The notes under the pieces are model-generated. The model made no database searches. It was not told the origin of the DNA and worked only from the letters and a program-made list of their open reading frames with translations. DNA of 34,062 nucleotides from an uncultured Spirochaetales bacterium (GTDB lineage: Bacteria; Spirochaetota; Spirochaetia; Sphaerochaetales; Sphaerochaetaceae). Made by a program: the position numbers and the translations under genes. The DNA is taken from contig CASGDQ010000052.1 of the NCBI GenBank assembly GCA_949300325.1, forward strand, positions 1-34,062, read 5' to 3'. Position 1 is the stretch's first letter. Every line of letters begins with the position of its first letter. Below are positions 1 through 6,355 of this stretch, piece after piece.

Positions 1-117
1 AGCGACATGAGCGTGCTTTTGTCCGCGCTGAACGACTTCAGGAAGCGGAACCTGTTGCAATTTGATTATAAGGTTTTTTTCATAGGTAAATGCATACTAG
101 TGCATTTCCATAGGTAA
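1..117 (+). CDS. 3' end of an unidentified gene (5' truncated by window)
   Basis: An open frame enters from the left edge and stops at 115-117. Its first part uses codons typical of this genome (AAC, AGG, AAG, CTG) and reads ...LLSALNDFRKRNLLQFDYK. The last 14 codons lie in A+T-rich, repeat-bearing DNA and may be accidental extension. A second frame, ending with TGA at 63-65 and reading ...AFVRAERLQEAEPVAI, stops exactly where the base composition changes, so it is a real alternative. Neither is recognisable. Only that a gene probably ends here is supported; the frame is uncertain. Confidence 0.3.
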   Translation, partial: SDMSVLLSALNDFRKRNLLQFDYKVFFIGKCILVHFHR

Positions 118-145
118 CTGCATTGAGTAATGCTTTACTGAACTG
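81..145. repeat. Short direct and inverted repeats, A+T-rich
   Basis: A 15-bp direct repeat CATAGGTAANTGCAT occurs at 81-95 and 109-123 (one mismatch, 28-bp period). A perfect inverted repeat AAATGCA/TGCATTT (88-94 and 101-107, 6-bp spacer) lies across the first copy. AACTGCATT appears twice more (116-124 and 137-145). It could be the end of a mobile element or a set of protein-binding sites. Nothing identifies which. Confidence 0.4.
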
Positions 146-207
146 CATTAACTTTTGGAAGTAAGATAGAAAACAAATTTCAATTATATTTAAAAATTAA
201 TTTGCAT

Positions 208-236
208 TTTAGAAAAAACCATGCGAAAATCATAAT
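208..236 (+). promoter_or_regulatory. Possible sigma-70 promoter for the small RNA at 243-331
   Basis: TTTAGA (208-213) and CATAAT (231-236) are separated by 17 bp, giving an expected start near 243. Each box matches the housekeeping consensus at four or five positions. The surrounding 118-300 stretch is A+T-rich and holds no convincing gene. The prediction rests on spacing and on the terminator 70-90 nt downstream. Confidence 0.3.
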
Positions 237-242
237 GTTCAA

Positions 243-331
243 AAGCTGTACTGATTGTTCTTGCATGCAGAATAGAGCACCCCGTTGATTCGGGACAAGG
301 AGGTTGCCGCTGGTTTCCAGCGGTTTTTTTT
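243..331 (+). ncRNA. Candidate small RNA of about 89 nt with terminator
   Basis: Between a possible promoter and a strong intrinsic terminator there is no usable reading frame. The segment has a small hairpin (CCCG 281-284 / CGGG 291-294), then ACAAGGAGGTTG in an open stretch (295-306), then the terminator stem. AAGGAGGTTG is the exact complement of CAACCTCCTT in the minus-strand RNA at 6209-6281, so the two could pair. The same bases also look like a Shine-Dalgarno sequence, but no start codon follows at a usable distance: the TTG at 304-306 overlaps it. The terminator could instead simply end the gene upstream. It matches no RNA family I recognise. Confidence 0.35.
307..331 (+). terminator. 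Rho-independent terminator
   Basis: Perfect 7-bp stem CCGCTGG (307-313) / CCAGCGG (317-323), 3-nt loop, then eight T (324-331). A textbook terminator on the plus strand, 88 bp before the next gene. Confidence 0.85.
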
Positions 332-418
332 GTCACCTTGTGTTGAGTTTGTGTATTTTTATTTTAGCTAGGTTGATTTATGAGAATAATCATGTTAAAG
401 GTTTTGTGAGCGGTTTAT

Positions 419-1159
419 ATGAAGAAGCATTTCATTCTTTTCATACTCGTTATTTTTCTTTTTGCATCCTGTTCCACAACGGAAGAGATTGTAGAGGATA
501 TGCCTGAAATCGTTGAAATCGAACAGCCGGAGGTGGTTGCAGCAGAGATTGTTGAAACCGTATCCGATGATGTTGTCGAGGATGAAACGGAGGAGATCTT
601 GGATCAGGAAGTTCTTTCTGCGCAGGAAGCTGTTGTCCAGGAGAGCGAGGAAACTGTTGTCCATCAGACTTTGACGGCGCGTGATCTTGTGGACCAGATA
701 AGCGGCACCATCCTCCTTCCTGATTCTCCACAGGACCTGGTTAAGGATATTCCAGTAATAGAAGTGGCTCCGGAGGCCTTTGAGGAGACGGAAAGGATTG
801 AAGAAGAGGCCGTGGCTGTTGAAGAGAATGTCGAGGCTCTGCCTGCTGATGAGCAAAGCGTTACGCATATTGCTGCACAGGATGTATTGGAAGAGAAGCT
901 CGATTTCAACTATGTTAGGGTAATAACGGTCGTAATCTCCATCATTCTTCTTTTTACGATCGCATCCATAATCAGAAACAGGTTCTTCCAGCCGCTGGCA
1001 AAATCGATAAGCGTGGTACTTGCGGTTCTTTTTGCCGCCATACCCATGTTGATCGGCACAATCATCACGGGCTGGAGCTCGATCTATTTTCTATTCTTGC
1101 TGCTTCTTTCCTGCTATTTCGTTTTCAGATCCAAAGCCAGCAGCATCAATTACCGGTAG
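419..1159 (+). CDS. Acidic Glu/Val-rich lipoprotein with C-terminal membrane segments
   Basis: 246 residues. The N-terminus is a lipoprotein signal: MKK, a hydrophobic stretch and the lipobox FASC with Cys18 as the lipidation site. Residues about 20-160 are low-complexity and very rich in Glu, Val, Asp and Ala (EEIVEDMPEIVEIEQPEVV and similar), which suggests an extended periplasmic linker. Two or three membrane-spanning segments follow (about 166-188, 196-214, 218-235), ending in a short basic tail. A lipid-anchored N-terminus, long acidic tether and membrane C-terminus would span the periplasm. The Shine-Dalgarno match is weak (TGAGCGG). The 3' end overlaps the convergent ROK gene by 10 bp. 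I recognise no family; the function is unknown. Confidence 0.7.
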   Translation: MKKHFILFILVIFLFASCSTTEEIVEDMPEIVEIEQPEVVAAEIVETVSDDVVEDETEEILDQEVLSAQEAVVQESEETVVHQTLTARDLVDQISGTILLPDSPQDLVKDIPVIEVAPEAFEETERIEEEAVAVEENVEALPADEQSVTHIAAQDVLEEKLDFNYVRVITVVISIILLFTIASIIRNRFFQPLAKSISVVLAVLFAAIPMLIGTIITGWSSIYFLFLLLLSCYFVFRSKASSINYR

Positions 1160-2238
1160 CTTTCCAGTTTTGCAAGCGCATCCAACAGACCCTTGGAATA
1201 GAAGAACTCGTCTAACGCCATATGGCAGGCCCCTTCGATTGCGCCGTTGCCTGATGAAAGCGATTTGAATATGACCAGGTCTTTCCTGCTTTCCGGCAGT
1301 ATTGACAGCACATTTGAATTGAGTTGCGCATAAAACTCATCGGGAAGAGCTGCATATTCCCCTATAAGCATTACGCTTCCGGCCCCTATGGCCTGTACCG
1401 CCATGCCAAGGGCCAATGCGAGCATTTTCAGATTCTCCCTTATGTATTCCAGCGCTTTCGGATCCTGCAGCATGGATTTTGTATCCAAGGCCCTTCCTGT
1501 CTTTTCTTCGAACCCTTCTTTCAGATATCTGCCGGAAAAGAATGTTTCCAGGCATCCGTTTTTCCCGCAGCTGCAGGTTTTTCCGTTTGCGATCCTTAAA
1601 TGTGCGAAATCCTTTATCTGCCGGATCTTTCCATCAAAGAAGGCTGCGCTGATCGTTTCCGAGAGATTGACAAACAATATGTTGTCCAAAGCATCGGCGC
1701 CATGCTTCAGCTCCGATACCACCTGGGCCTCAAGGGAGGGGACGAATCTGCAGTCGAAAGGAACCGATTCCCTGAGGAATTCCACATCCTCATCGCTTGC
1801 GACAACACATCCGTAAACCTTTATGCCGTCGTTCTTGAGTATTCTCTCAAGGCTCATGCGCAGGTTCTCTTCCAGCTCCTCTTTTCCCGATCCTCTTGGA
1901 AACCTTTCAAGGCGCAGGATCTTGCCTTCCAGATTGCTTGATGCGATAAGGCATCCAGTTGCCCTGATATATAGACCTATGACCCGTCCTCTTTCTGCAT
2001 TGATCTTCAGAGTGGTTGCAGGGCGCCCGGAATCGGGGAATACCTTCTCTCCCTCCTTCACGAGGTCCTGTTTGATAAGATTATCGACGATTTCCGAAAT
2101 GGAAACCTTGTTGATCAGCAGCAGTCTGGAAAGTTCCGCTCTGGTCATAACTTCATGCTCCCTGATTGCAGAAAGCACTTTGAGCCTGTTTATGGCCCTT
2201 GCATTGTCAGGTCTAGAAAAATCCATAAGAAAAAGCAT
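1150..2238 (-). CDS. ROK-family transcriptional regulator (NagC/XylR type)
   Basis: 362 residues, the usual ROK repressor length. An N-terminal winged helix-turn-helix lies at about residues 12-70 (RLKVLSAIREHEVMTRAELS, then VSISEIVDNLIKQDLV). The ROK sugar-kinase-like domain follows, with the zinc-binding cluster CSCGKNGCLE near residue 235. The kinase DxGxT phosphate loop is not evident, as expected for a repressor rather than a sugar kinase. Such proteins bind a sugar or sugar phosphate and control carbohydrate genes; the ligand cannot be told here. The ATG at 2238 is preferred over the ATG four codons later because GAGAG lies about 8 nt upstream of it. It is divergent from htpG, 81 bp apart, and convergent with the lipoprotein gene. 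Confidence 0.85.
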   Translation of the reverse strand: MLFLMDFSRPDNARAINRLKVLSAIREHEVMTRAELSRLLLINKVSISEIVDNLIKQDLVKEGEKVFPDSGRPATTLKINAERGRVIGLYIRATGCLIASSNLEGKILRLERFPRGSGKEELEENLRMSLERILKNDGIKVYGCVVASDEDVEFLRESVPFDCRFVPSLEAQVVSELKHGADALDNILFVNLSETISAAFFDGKIRQIKDFAHLRIANGKTCSCGKNGCLETFFSGRYLKEGFEEKTGRALDTKSMLQDPKALEYIRENLKMLALALGMAVQAIGAGSVMLIGEYAALPDEFYAQLNSNVLSILPESRKDLVIFKSLSSGNGAIEGACHMALDEFFYSKGLLDALAKLESYR

Positions 2239-2269
2239 AGCAGACTCTCATTTCTTTTTCCACAAAGAG

Positions 2270-2298
2270 TTGCCGAATTTGTATTTTGTGAATATTTT
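2270..2298 (+). promoter_or_regulatory. Predicted htpG promoter
   Basis: TTGCCG (2270-2275), 17-bp spacer, TATTTT (2293-2298). The predicted start near 2305 leaves a leader of only about 15 nt that begins at the ribosome-binding site GAGAGGT (2307-2313). Confidence 0.5.
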
Positions 2299-2319
2299 TC
2301 CTTATTGAGAGGTATTATA

Positions 2320-4200
2320 ATGGCAAGCAAGAAATTCAAGACGGAAGTAACCGATCTGTTACAGCTTATTATTCATTCCCTCTATTCGAACAGGGAGATC
2401 TTCTTAAGGGAGCTTATCTCAAACGCTTCTGATGCGCTGGACAAGCTCAAATATCTGTCAATGGTAGATGGCGAACTGAAGGATTATTCCTTCGATCCGA
2501 GGATAGATGTGACCTTCTCTGAAAACGGGGAGAAGACGCTCACGATCAAGGATAATGGAATCGGCATGGACGAGGAGGATCTGAACAACAACCTCGGCAC
2601 CATCGCCTCCAGCGGAACAAGAAAGTTCCTCGAGAGCCTGAAGGAGGAGGATAAGAAAGACAGCAACCTCATCGGACAGTTCGGTGTCGGTTTCTATTCC
2701 GCTTTCATGGTGAGCTCGAAAATAGAGGTGATTTCCAAGAAAGCCGGACAGGATCAGGCTTACAAGTGGGAAAGCGATGGAAAGAGCTCTTATACGATAG
2801 AGCCTGCGGAACGTGAGAGCCAGGGCACCACGATCATCCTCCATCTCAACGAGGACGGTGCGATGTATGCGAACCGCTATGAGATCGAGACTCTCATCAA
2901 GAAATATTCGGATCATATCGCATATCCGATCTACCTTGAGTATGACCAGACCAATTACGATTATGAGAACAAGGATGAGAAGGGCGATCCGAAGAAGACG
3001 GTTGAGCATAAGATAGAGAAGATCAATTCTTCTTCCGCTCTTTGGAGAAGGAACAAGAGCGATCTGAAGGATGAGGATTACAAGCAGTTCTATAAGAACA
3101 ATTATTATGACAACGAGGATCCTCTTTTCTATCTGCATACGAAAGTGGAAGGCGCTACAGAGTACACAACGCTCTTTTATATTCCGGCAAAAGCTCCTTT
3201 TGATATGAATTATGCCGACTACACTCCTGGTGTGAAGCTCTATGTGAAGAGGGTATATATCACGGATGATGACAAAACGCTTCTGCCCACATACTTGAGG
3301 TTTGTGCGCGGCATAATCGACAGCGAGGATCTGCCGCTGAATGTTTCTAGGGAGATACTGCAGGAAAACCGTGTGATGGCCGCAATCAGGAACGGTTCGG
3401 TCAAGAAGCTGTTGTCCGAATTCAAGAAGATAGCAGATAACAATCCTGAGCTTTATGATAAGTTCATCAGCCAGTACAACCGTCCGCTCAAAGAAGGGCT
3501 GTATGGCGATTATGCCAACAGGGATGCCTTGCTGGAGCTTGTACGGTATCACAGCTCTGAAAAGGATGGGTATGTTTCGCTCAAGCAATATAAGGAAGGA
3601 ATGAAGGAAGGGCAGAAGGCTATCTATTATCTTGCCGGAGGCAAGGAATCGGTACTCAAATCTTCACCTCTCATCGATGCATACAGGAAGAAAGGGTATG
3701 AGGTCCTTCTTCTGGACGACGATATAGATGAGATTGTCATCTCGAGCGTCTATGAATACGACAAGATCCCTCTTAAGGCGATAAACAAGGCCGGATCCCT
3801 TGACGATCTGAAGGAGGAAGGAGAAAAAGAGGGGCAAAAGGATAAGCAGCCTGTTGCCGACAAGATCAAGAAGGCTCTTGGCGACAAGGTCAAGGATGTT
3901 GTCATCTCTTCCCGTCTTACCGAAACCCCTGCCTGTGTCGTCATAAGCGATGATGCTCCGAGCGTGCAGATGCAGAGGATGCTCCGCCAGATGGGCAACG
4001 ACAGCCTTCCCGAGGAAAAGCCTATGTTGGAAATCAACCCCGACTCTCCGATCATAAGCAAAATCGGGGAAAGCGAGGATGAGGAATATATAGCTCTTGC
4101 AAGTTCTGTGATTCTTGACCAGGCGCTGCTTCAGGAAGGGCTCATGCCCTCCGATCCTGTGGCTTTTGCCAAGAATCTCACTAGACTGCTTGAGAGATAA
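2320..4200 (+). CDS. htpG: Molecular chaperone HtpG (Hsp90)
   Basis: 626 residues, normal for bacterial Hsp90, a cytosolic ATP-driven dimeric chaperone. N-terminal GHKL ATPase motifs are intact: LRELISNASDALDKLKYL (residues about 29-46, with the catalytic Glu and Mg-binding Asn), DNGIGM (near 82), GTIASSGTRKF and the glycine lid GQFGVGFYSAFMVS. The middle domain carries RGIIDSEDLPLNVSREILQ with the ATPase-activating Arg. The C-terminal dimerisation domain follows a charged segment near residues 495-530. The frame is open 55 codons further upstream, but the ATG at 2320 is chosen because GAGAGGT precedes it by about 6 nt and family homology begins there. It is transcribed alone and ends at a strong terminator. 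Confidence 0.97.
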   Translation: MASKKFKTEVTDLLQLIIHSLYSNREIFLRELISNASDALDKLKYLSMVDGELKDYSFDPRIDVTFSENGEKTLTIKDNGIGMDEEDLNNNLGTIASSGTRKFLESLKEEDKKDSNLIGQFGVGFYSAFMVSSKIEVISKKAGQDQAYKWESDGKSSYTIEPAERESQGTTIILHLNEDGAMYANRYEIETLIKKYSDHIAYPIYLEYDQTNYDYENKDEKGDPKKTVEHKIEKINSSSALWRRNKSDLKDEDYKQFYKNNYYDNEDPLFYLHTKVEGATEYTTLFYIPAKAPFDMNYADYTPGVKLYVKRVYITDDDKTLLPTYLRFVRGIIDSEDLPLNVSREILQENRVMAAIRNGSVKKLLSEFKKIADNNPELYDKFISQYNRPLKEGLYGDYANRDALLELVRYHSSEKDGYVSLKQYKEGMKEGQKAIYYLAGGKESVLKSSPLIDAYRKKGYEVLLLDDDIDEIVISSVYEYDKIPLKAINKAGSLDDLKEEGEKEGQKDKQPVADKIKKALGDKVKDVVISSRLTETPACVVISDDAPSVQMQRMLRQMGNDSLPEEKPMLEINPDSPIISKIGESEDEEYIALASSVILDQALLQEGLMPSDPVAFAKNLTRLLER

Positions 4201-4222
4201 AAGGTTATTCTTATCTTACCCT

Positions 4223-4250
4223 GGGAGATCTTCGGGTCTCCCTTTTTTTT
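4223..4250 (+). terminator. Rho-independent terminator after htpG
   Basis: An 8-bp stem GGGAGATC/GGTCTCCC (one G-T pair) with a TTCG tetraloop closed by C-G, followed by eight T. The T-run is directly followed by the GGAGG ribosome-binding site of the next gene, so mscS is reached only by readthrough from htpG unless it has its own promoter, which I do not see. Confidence 0.9.
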
Positions 4251-4259
4251 GGAGGAATG

Positions 4260-5120
4260 ATGTTTATTCTAGCCACAGTGGACCCGGAAGAGGAAATCAT
4301 CCAAGTCAAGACGCTGCTTGAAAGGATCGCGGAGTATTTTGATCCGCGCACCATGCTGATGCGGATTGTGATCTCTTTGATAATCTTGATTGTCTGCCTT
4401 GTTTTCACAAAGCTCGTCACAAGGTTTTTCCGCCGCCTCGCAGCGCGCAGCACGAAGTTCACACCGATGGTGTGCTCGCTTATCAGGAAATGCACGAATG
4501 TGCTGATATGGATCATCGGCGCAATAGCGGTCCTTCAGACATTCGGAATCAATCTCACCCCTGTGATCGCAGGCCTCGGGGTATCCGGTATCGTTTTAGG
4601 CTTTGCGCTTCAGGAGAGCATAAGCAATTTCTTCAGCGGATTCCTTATCGCAATCAATAATCCTTTCAATATCGGCGACTATGTCGAGATCGACAGCATA
4701 GGTGGAACGGTCACATCCATGGACCTCATGTGCGTCAACCTGACTGCTCCCGATAATAGAAAAATAGTGATGAGCAATAAGAATGTCTGGGGGTCTGTGA
4801 TTGTGAACTATTCCTCCATCGAAAGAAGGCGTGAGGATTTCCTTGTATCTGTAAGCTATGGAACTGATCTGGATAAGGCGAAGAGGGCGATTACGGAAGT
4901 CATCGCCTCTTATCCCGAGGTGCTTCCGGACCCGGCACCTGTCATCGAAGTGCACAAGCTTTCTGCATCCTCGATCGATTTTGTCGCAAGACCGTGGGTG
5001 CGCCCGTCGGATTTCTGGAGCGTATATTGGAGATTCCAGAAGGATATTGTGGAGAAATTCCGTAGCGAAGGGATCGATATCCCGTTCAATCAGCTTGATG
5101 TCAATATAAAGAAGGGCTGA
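4260..5120 (+). CDS. mscS: Small-conductance mechanosensitive channel, MscS family
   Basis: 286 residues, the length of E. coli MscS. Three membrane segments lie at about 32-52, 70-95 and 96-128. The pore helix is clear: GLGVSGIVLGFALQESISNF, then the signature FLIAINNPFNIGDYVEI leading into the cytoplasmic beta domain. The protein is an inner-membrane heptameric channel that releases solutes on osmotic downshift. Two in-frame ATGs are adjacent (4257 and 4260). The second is preferred because GGAGG (4251-4255) touches the first almost directly and lies 4 nt from the second. It follows the htpG terminator immediately, and its stop abuts the convergent rlmE stop with no gap. Confidence 0.92.
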   Translation: MFILATVDPEEEIIQVKTLLERIAEYFDPRTMLMRIVISLIILIVCLVFTKLVTRFFRRLAARSTKFTPMVCSLIRKCTNVLIWIIGAIAVLQTFGINLTPVIAGLGVSGIVLGFALQESISNFFSGFLIAINNPFNIGDYVEIDSIGGTVTSMDLMCVNLTAPDNRKIVMSNKNVWGSVIVNYSSIERRREDFLVSVSYGTDLDKAKRAITEVIASYPEVLPDPAPVIEVHKLSASSIDFVARPWVRPSDFWSVYWRFQKDIVEKFRSEGIDIPFNQLDVNIKKG

Positions 5121-5720
5121 TCATTTCTTCTCCAGCCCGATCAGAAAGATTTCAAAGCTGTCATCTCTGCTGGCCTTCGGTTTGAAGGCCTTTGCTTTTT
5201 TAAATAGGGTACGCATCTTTTTCAGTATTTCTTCCTGTCCTCCGCCTTGGAAGATTTTTATCACAAGATTTCCCCCAGCCTTAAGCTGCTCTTCTGCAAG
5301 CAGCACTACGTTTTCCGCAAGAGCTTCGCTTCTTGACGTGTCGACGGTCCTGTTGCCCGTGGTCATGGGTGCGGCATCGCTTATTATCGCATCGTACGGC
5401 CCTAAATCCGTCAGCCTCTTTCTTATCTCCTTTGAAAAGGCATCTCCGACGAAGGCCGTTACTGTCGGCGGCACTGGATCGAGGTTTAAGGGATTAAGGT
5501 CTACTGCGACGATGCGCCCCTTTCCCTTTATCAGCTCGCGGTGGGTGTAAAGTGTCCAGCTTCCAGGAGCCGCTCCTACATCCAATACGCTGTCGCCAGG
5601 TTTTATTATCCTATGCGAGGCATTGATTTCTTCCAGCTTATAGACGCTGCGTGCAGGATATCCTTCCTTATGCGCCCTTTGCGTATATGAATCCGCCTTG
5701 TCCCTTCTTGAATTAGCCAT
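5121..5720 (-). CDS. rlmE: 23S rRNA (uridine-2'-O-)-methyltransferase RlmE (FtsJ/RrmJ)
   Basis: 199 residues (E. coli RlmE is 209). An SAM-dependent Rossmann methyltransferase that methylates U2552 of 23S rRNA at a late step of 50S assembly. SAM motif I is VLDVGAAPGSWTLY. The K-D-K-E catalytic tetrad is visible: Lys in SVYKLEEI, Asp in ISDAAPMTTG, Lys in LVIKIFQGGG and Glu in SFEIFLIG. The frame extends 9 codons upstream to a TTG, but the ATG at 5720 fits the family N-terminus (MANSRRDKADSYTQRAHKEG). Neither start has a Shine-Dalgarno sequence. An extended -10 box ends 6 nt before this ATG, consistent with a leaderless mRNA. The gene is convergent with mscS. Confidence 0.95.
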   Translation of the reverse strand: MANSRRDKADSYTQRAHKEGYPARSVYKLEEINASHRIIKPGDSVLDVGAAPGSWTLYTHRELIKGKGRIVAVDLNPLNLDPVPPTVTAFVGDAFSKEIRKRLTDLGPYDAIISDAAPMTTGNRTVDTSRSEALAENVVLLAEEQLKAGGNLVIKIFQGGGQEEILKKMRTLFKKAKAFKPKASRDDSFEIFLIGLEKK

Positions 5721-5726
5721 GGAAAA

Positions 5727-5735
5727 ATAATAGCA
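5727..5735 (-). promoter_or_regulatory. Extended -10 promoter of rlmE, leaderless arrangement
   Basis: Minus-strand TGCTATTAT is an extended -10 element (TGn plus TATTAT at 5727-5732). Only 6 nt separate it from the rlmE ATG, so transcription should begin at or next to the start codon. The -35 position (CTTTCT) is poor. It lies directly after the terminator of the upstream RNA unit. Confidence 0.45.
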
Positions 5736-5745
5736 GAAAACCGGC

Positions 5746-5797
5746 AAAAAGAAAGCATCGCCGGCATAATGGGGTGGGAGAGAGGGCCGACGATGCT
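5746..5797 (-). terminator. Terminator of small RNA copy B
   Basis: Minus strand: 12-bp stem (5786-5797 with 5754-5765, one mismatch), 20-nt loop rich in CCC, then TTCTTTTT (5753-5746). It also shields rlmE from upstream transcription. Confidence 0.65.
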
Positions 5798-5851
5798 TCT
5801 GGATACTTTTTTCACTCGATCAAAGGAGGTGAAAAAACTGTTGCTCTGTTA
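5746..5851 (-). ncRNA. Candidate sigma-54-dependent small RNA, copy B (about 106 nt)
   Basis: The predicted start lies 12 nt after the GC of the sigma-54 promoter at 5861-5878. The RNA begins with UAACAGAGCAACAG, then UUUUUUCACCUCC and UUUG. The stretch UCACCUCCUUU is identical to the usual 3' end of bacterial 16S rRNA (the anti-Shine-Dalgarno). A spacer and a long terminator hairpin follow. The first 30-35 nt match copy A (6209-6281) with only single-base insertions, and the similarity begins at the predicted transcription start in both. No reading frame is shared. The likely role is pairing with Shine-Dalgarno regions of target mRNAs. Expression has not been shown. Confidence 0.6.
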
Positions 5852-5860
5852 CATTCTGAT

Positions 5861-5878
5861 ATGCAAAAGCCGTACCAA
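5861..5878 (-). promoter_or_regulatory. Sigma-54 promoter of small RNA copy B
   Basis: Minus strand TTGGTACGGCTTTTGCAT. Compared with the consensus TTGGCACG-N4-TTGCA, the only difference is T for C in the -24 box. GG and GC are 10 bp apart as sigma-54 requires. Predicted +1 is near 5851. Confidence 0.75.
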
Positions 5879-5928
5879 GTATGCTGAAAAGTGTTAAAAG
5901 CATGCTTATTGACATCATTCATAATAAA

Positions 5929-5968
5929 TTCATGTGTGAAAAAATTGCACATATGGAAAATTTTGCAC
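5929..5968 (-). promoter_or_regulatory. Putative activator (UAS) sites upstream of copy B
   Basis: TTCATGTGTGAAA (5929-5941) is identical to the site upstream of copy A. It overlaps the 15-bp partial dyad GTGAAAAAATTGCAC (5936-5950), centred about 92 bp before the predicted start. A related 15-mer, TGGAAAATTTTGCAC (5954-5968), lies 18 bp further upstream. The distance is typical for sigma-54 enhancer-binding proteins. The regulator is not identified. Confidence 0.5.
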
Positions 5969-6208
5969 TATAGGAAACATGGTATTGATTATTGTTCCTG
6001 ATCTTTTAAAATGAACAGGATTTTGAAGGAAATTGCGATTAAATAGTGCTGTCCAAGGCCTGAAAACCAAGCAGGATTTGGTATTTTGGGATAAGATGTT
6101 TCTTTTTTGCTCTTAAAACGGCCTGATTCAGCTTGAACGCAATCACTTTGATGTATTTTTACGATAAGCAAAGCTTACTACATATAAAATGACGTAATTT
6201 CAGTTTTC
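5969..6208. other. Intergenic segment between the two small-RNA units
   Basis: No supported gene. A 60-codon minus-strand frame (5989-6171) starts with TTG, has no ribosome-binding site and resembles nothing I know. A perfect 13-bp palindrome TAAGCAAAGCTTA lies at 6165-6177. No mobile element is recognisable. Confidence 0.4.
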
Positions 6209-6236
6209 AAAAAAACGGGCACCCTGCTGAGGTGCC
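6209..6236 (-). terminator. Terminator of small RNA copy A
   Basis: Minus strand: perfect 6-bp stem GGCACC (6236-6231) / GGTGCC (6223-6218), 7-nt loop, then CG and seven T (6215-6209). Confidence 0.8.
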
Positions 6237-6281
6237 ACACATGCTAAAAAAAGGAGGTTGAAAAAAACTGTTTGCTCTGTA
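6209..6281 (-). ncRNA. Candidate sigma-54-dependent small RNA, copy A (about 73 nt)
   Basis: The start is predicted 12 nt after the sigma-54 GC. The RNA begins UACAGAGCAAACAG, then a U-run, then CAACCUCC followed by a second U-run. A compact terminator hairpin and U7 end it. The C-rich motif sits between two U-runs, so it should be unpaired and free to bind Shine-Dalgarno sequences. Copy B repeats the same order of parts about 430 bp downstream on the same strand. The plan (sigma-54, duplicated, short, terminator at the end) resembles the Qrr RNAs of Vibrio, but the sequence is different. Not a family I recognise. Confidence 0.65.
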
Positions 6282-6290
6282 CTTAAAAGT

Positions 6291-6308
6291 ATGCAAATAG
6301 CGTGCCAA
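6291..6308 (-). promoter_or_regulatory. Sigma-54 promoter of small RNA copy A (exact consensus)
   Basis: Minus strand TTGGCACGCTATTTGCAT matches TTGGCACG-N4-TTGCA at every consensus position. Predicted +1 is near 6281. It is the strongest sigma-54 promoter in the window. Confidence 0.88.
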
Positions 6309-6355
6309 CTTCAAAAAAGCCTGTTTTTGCGGTTTTTCCGCTCCTTTTTTTCCTC

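Noticed and set aside
244..270. TTGCAT at 261-266 as a third sigma-54 RNA promoter
   Set aside because: The position 10 bp upstream that should be GG reads CT; there is no -24 element.
304..507. 67-codon frame starting with TTG next to AAGGAGG
   Set aside because: The start codon overlaps the supposed ribosome-binding site and the frame runs through a strong terminator and into the lipoprotein gene in another frame.
2458..3588. 376-codon frame antisense to htpG
   Set aside because: It mirrors the codon structure of htpG, which is fully supported by conserved Hsp90 motifs.
5822..5902. Plus-strand reading of AAAGGAGGTGA at 5822 and AAAGGAGGTTG near 6250 as ribosome-binding sites of two small peptides
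   Set aside because: The two copies differ by single-base insertions that break the frame, no ATG follows at a usable distance, and promoters and terminators are all on the minus strand.
5989..6171. 60-codon minus-strand frame between the two small-RNA units
   Set aside because: TTG start, no ribosome-binding site, no recognisable motif, in A+T-rich non-coding DNA; the length is expected by chance.
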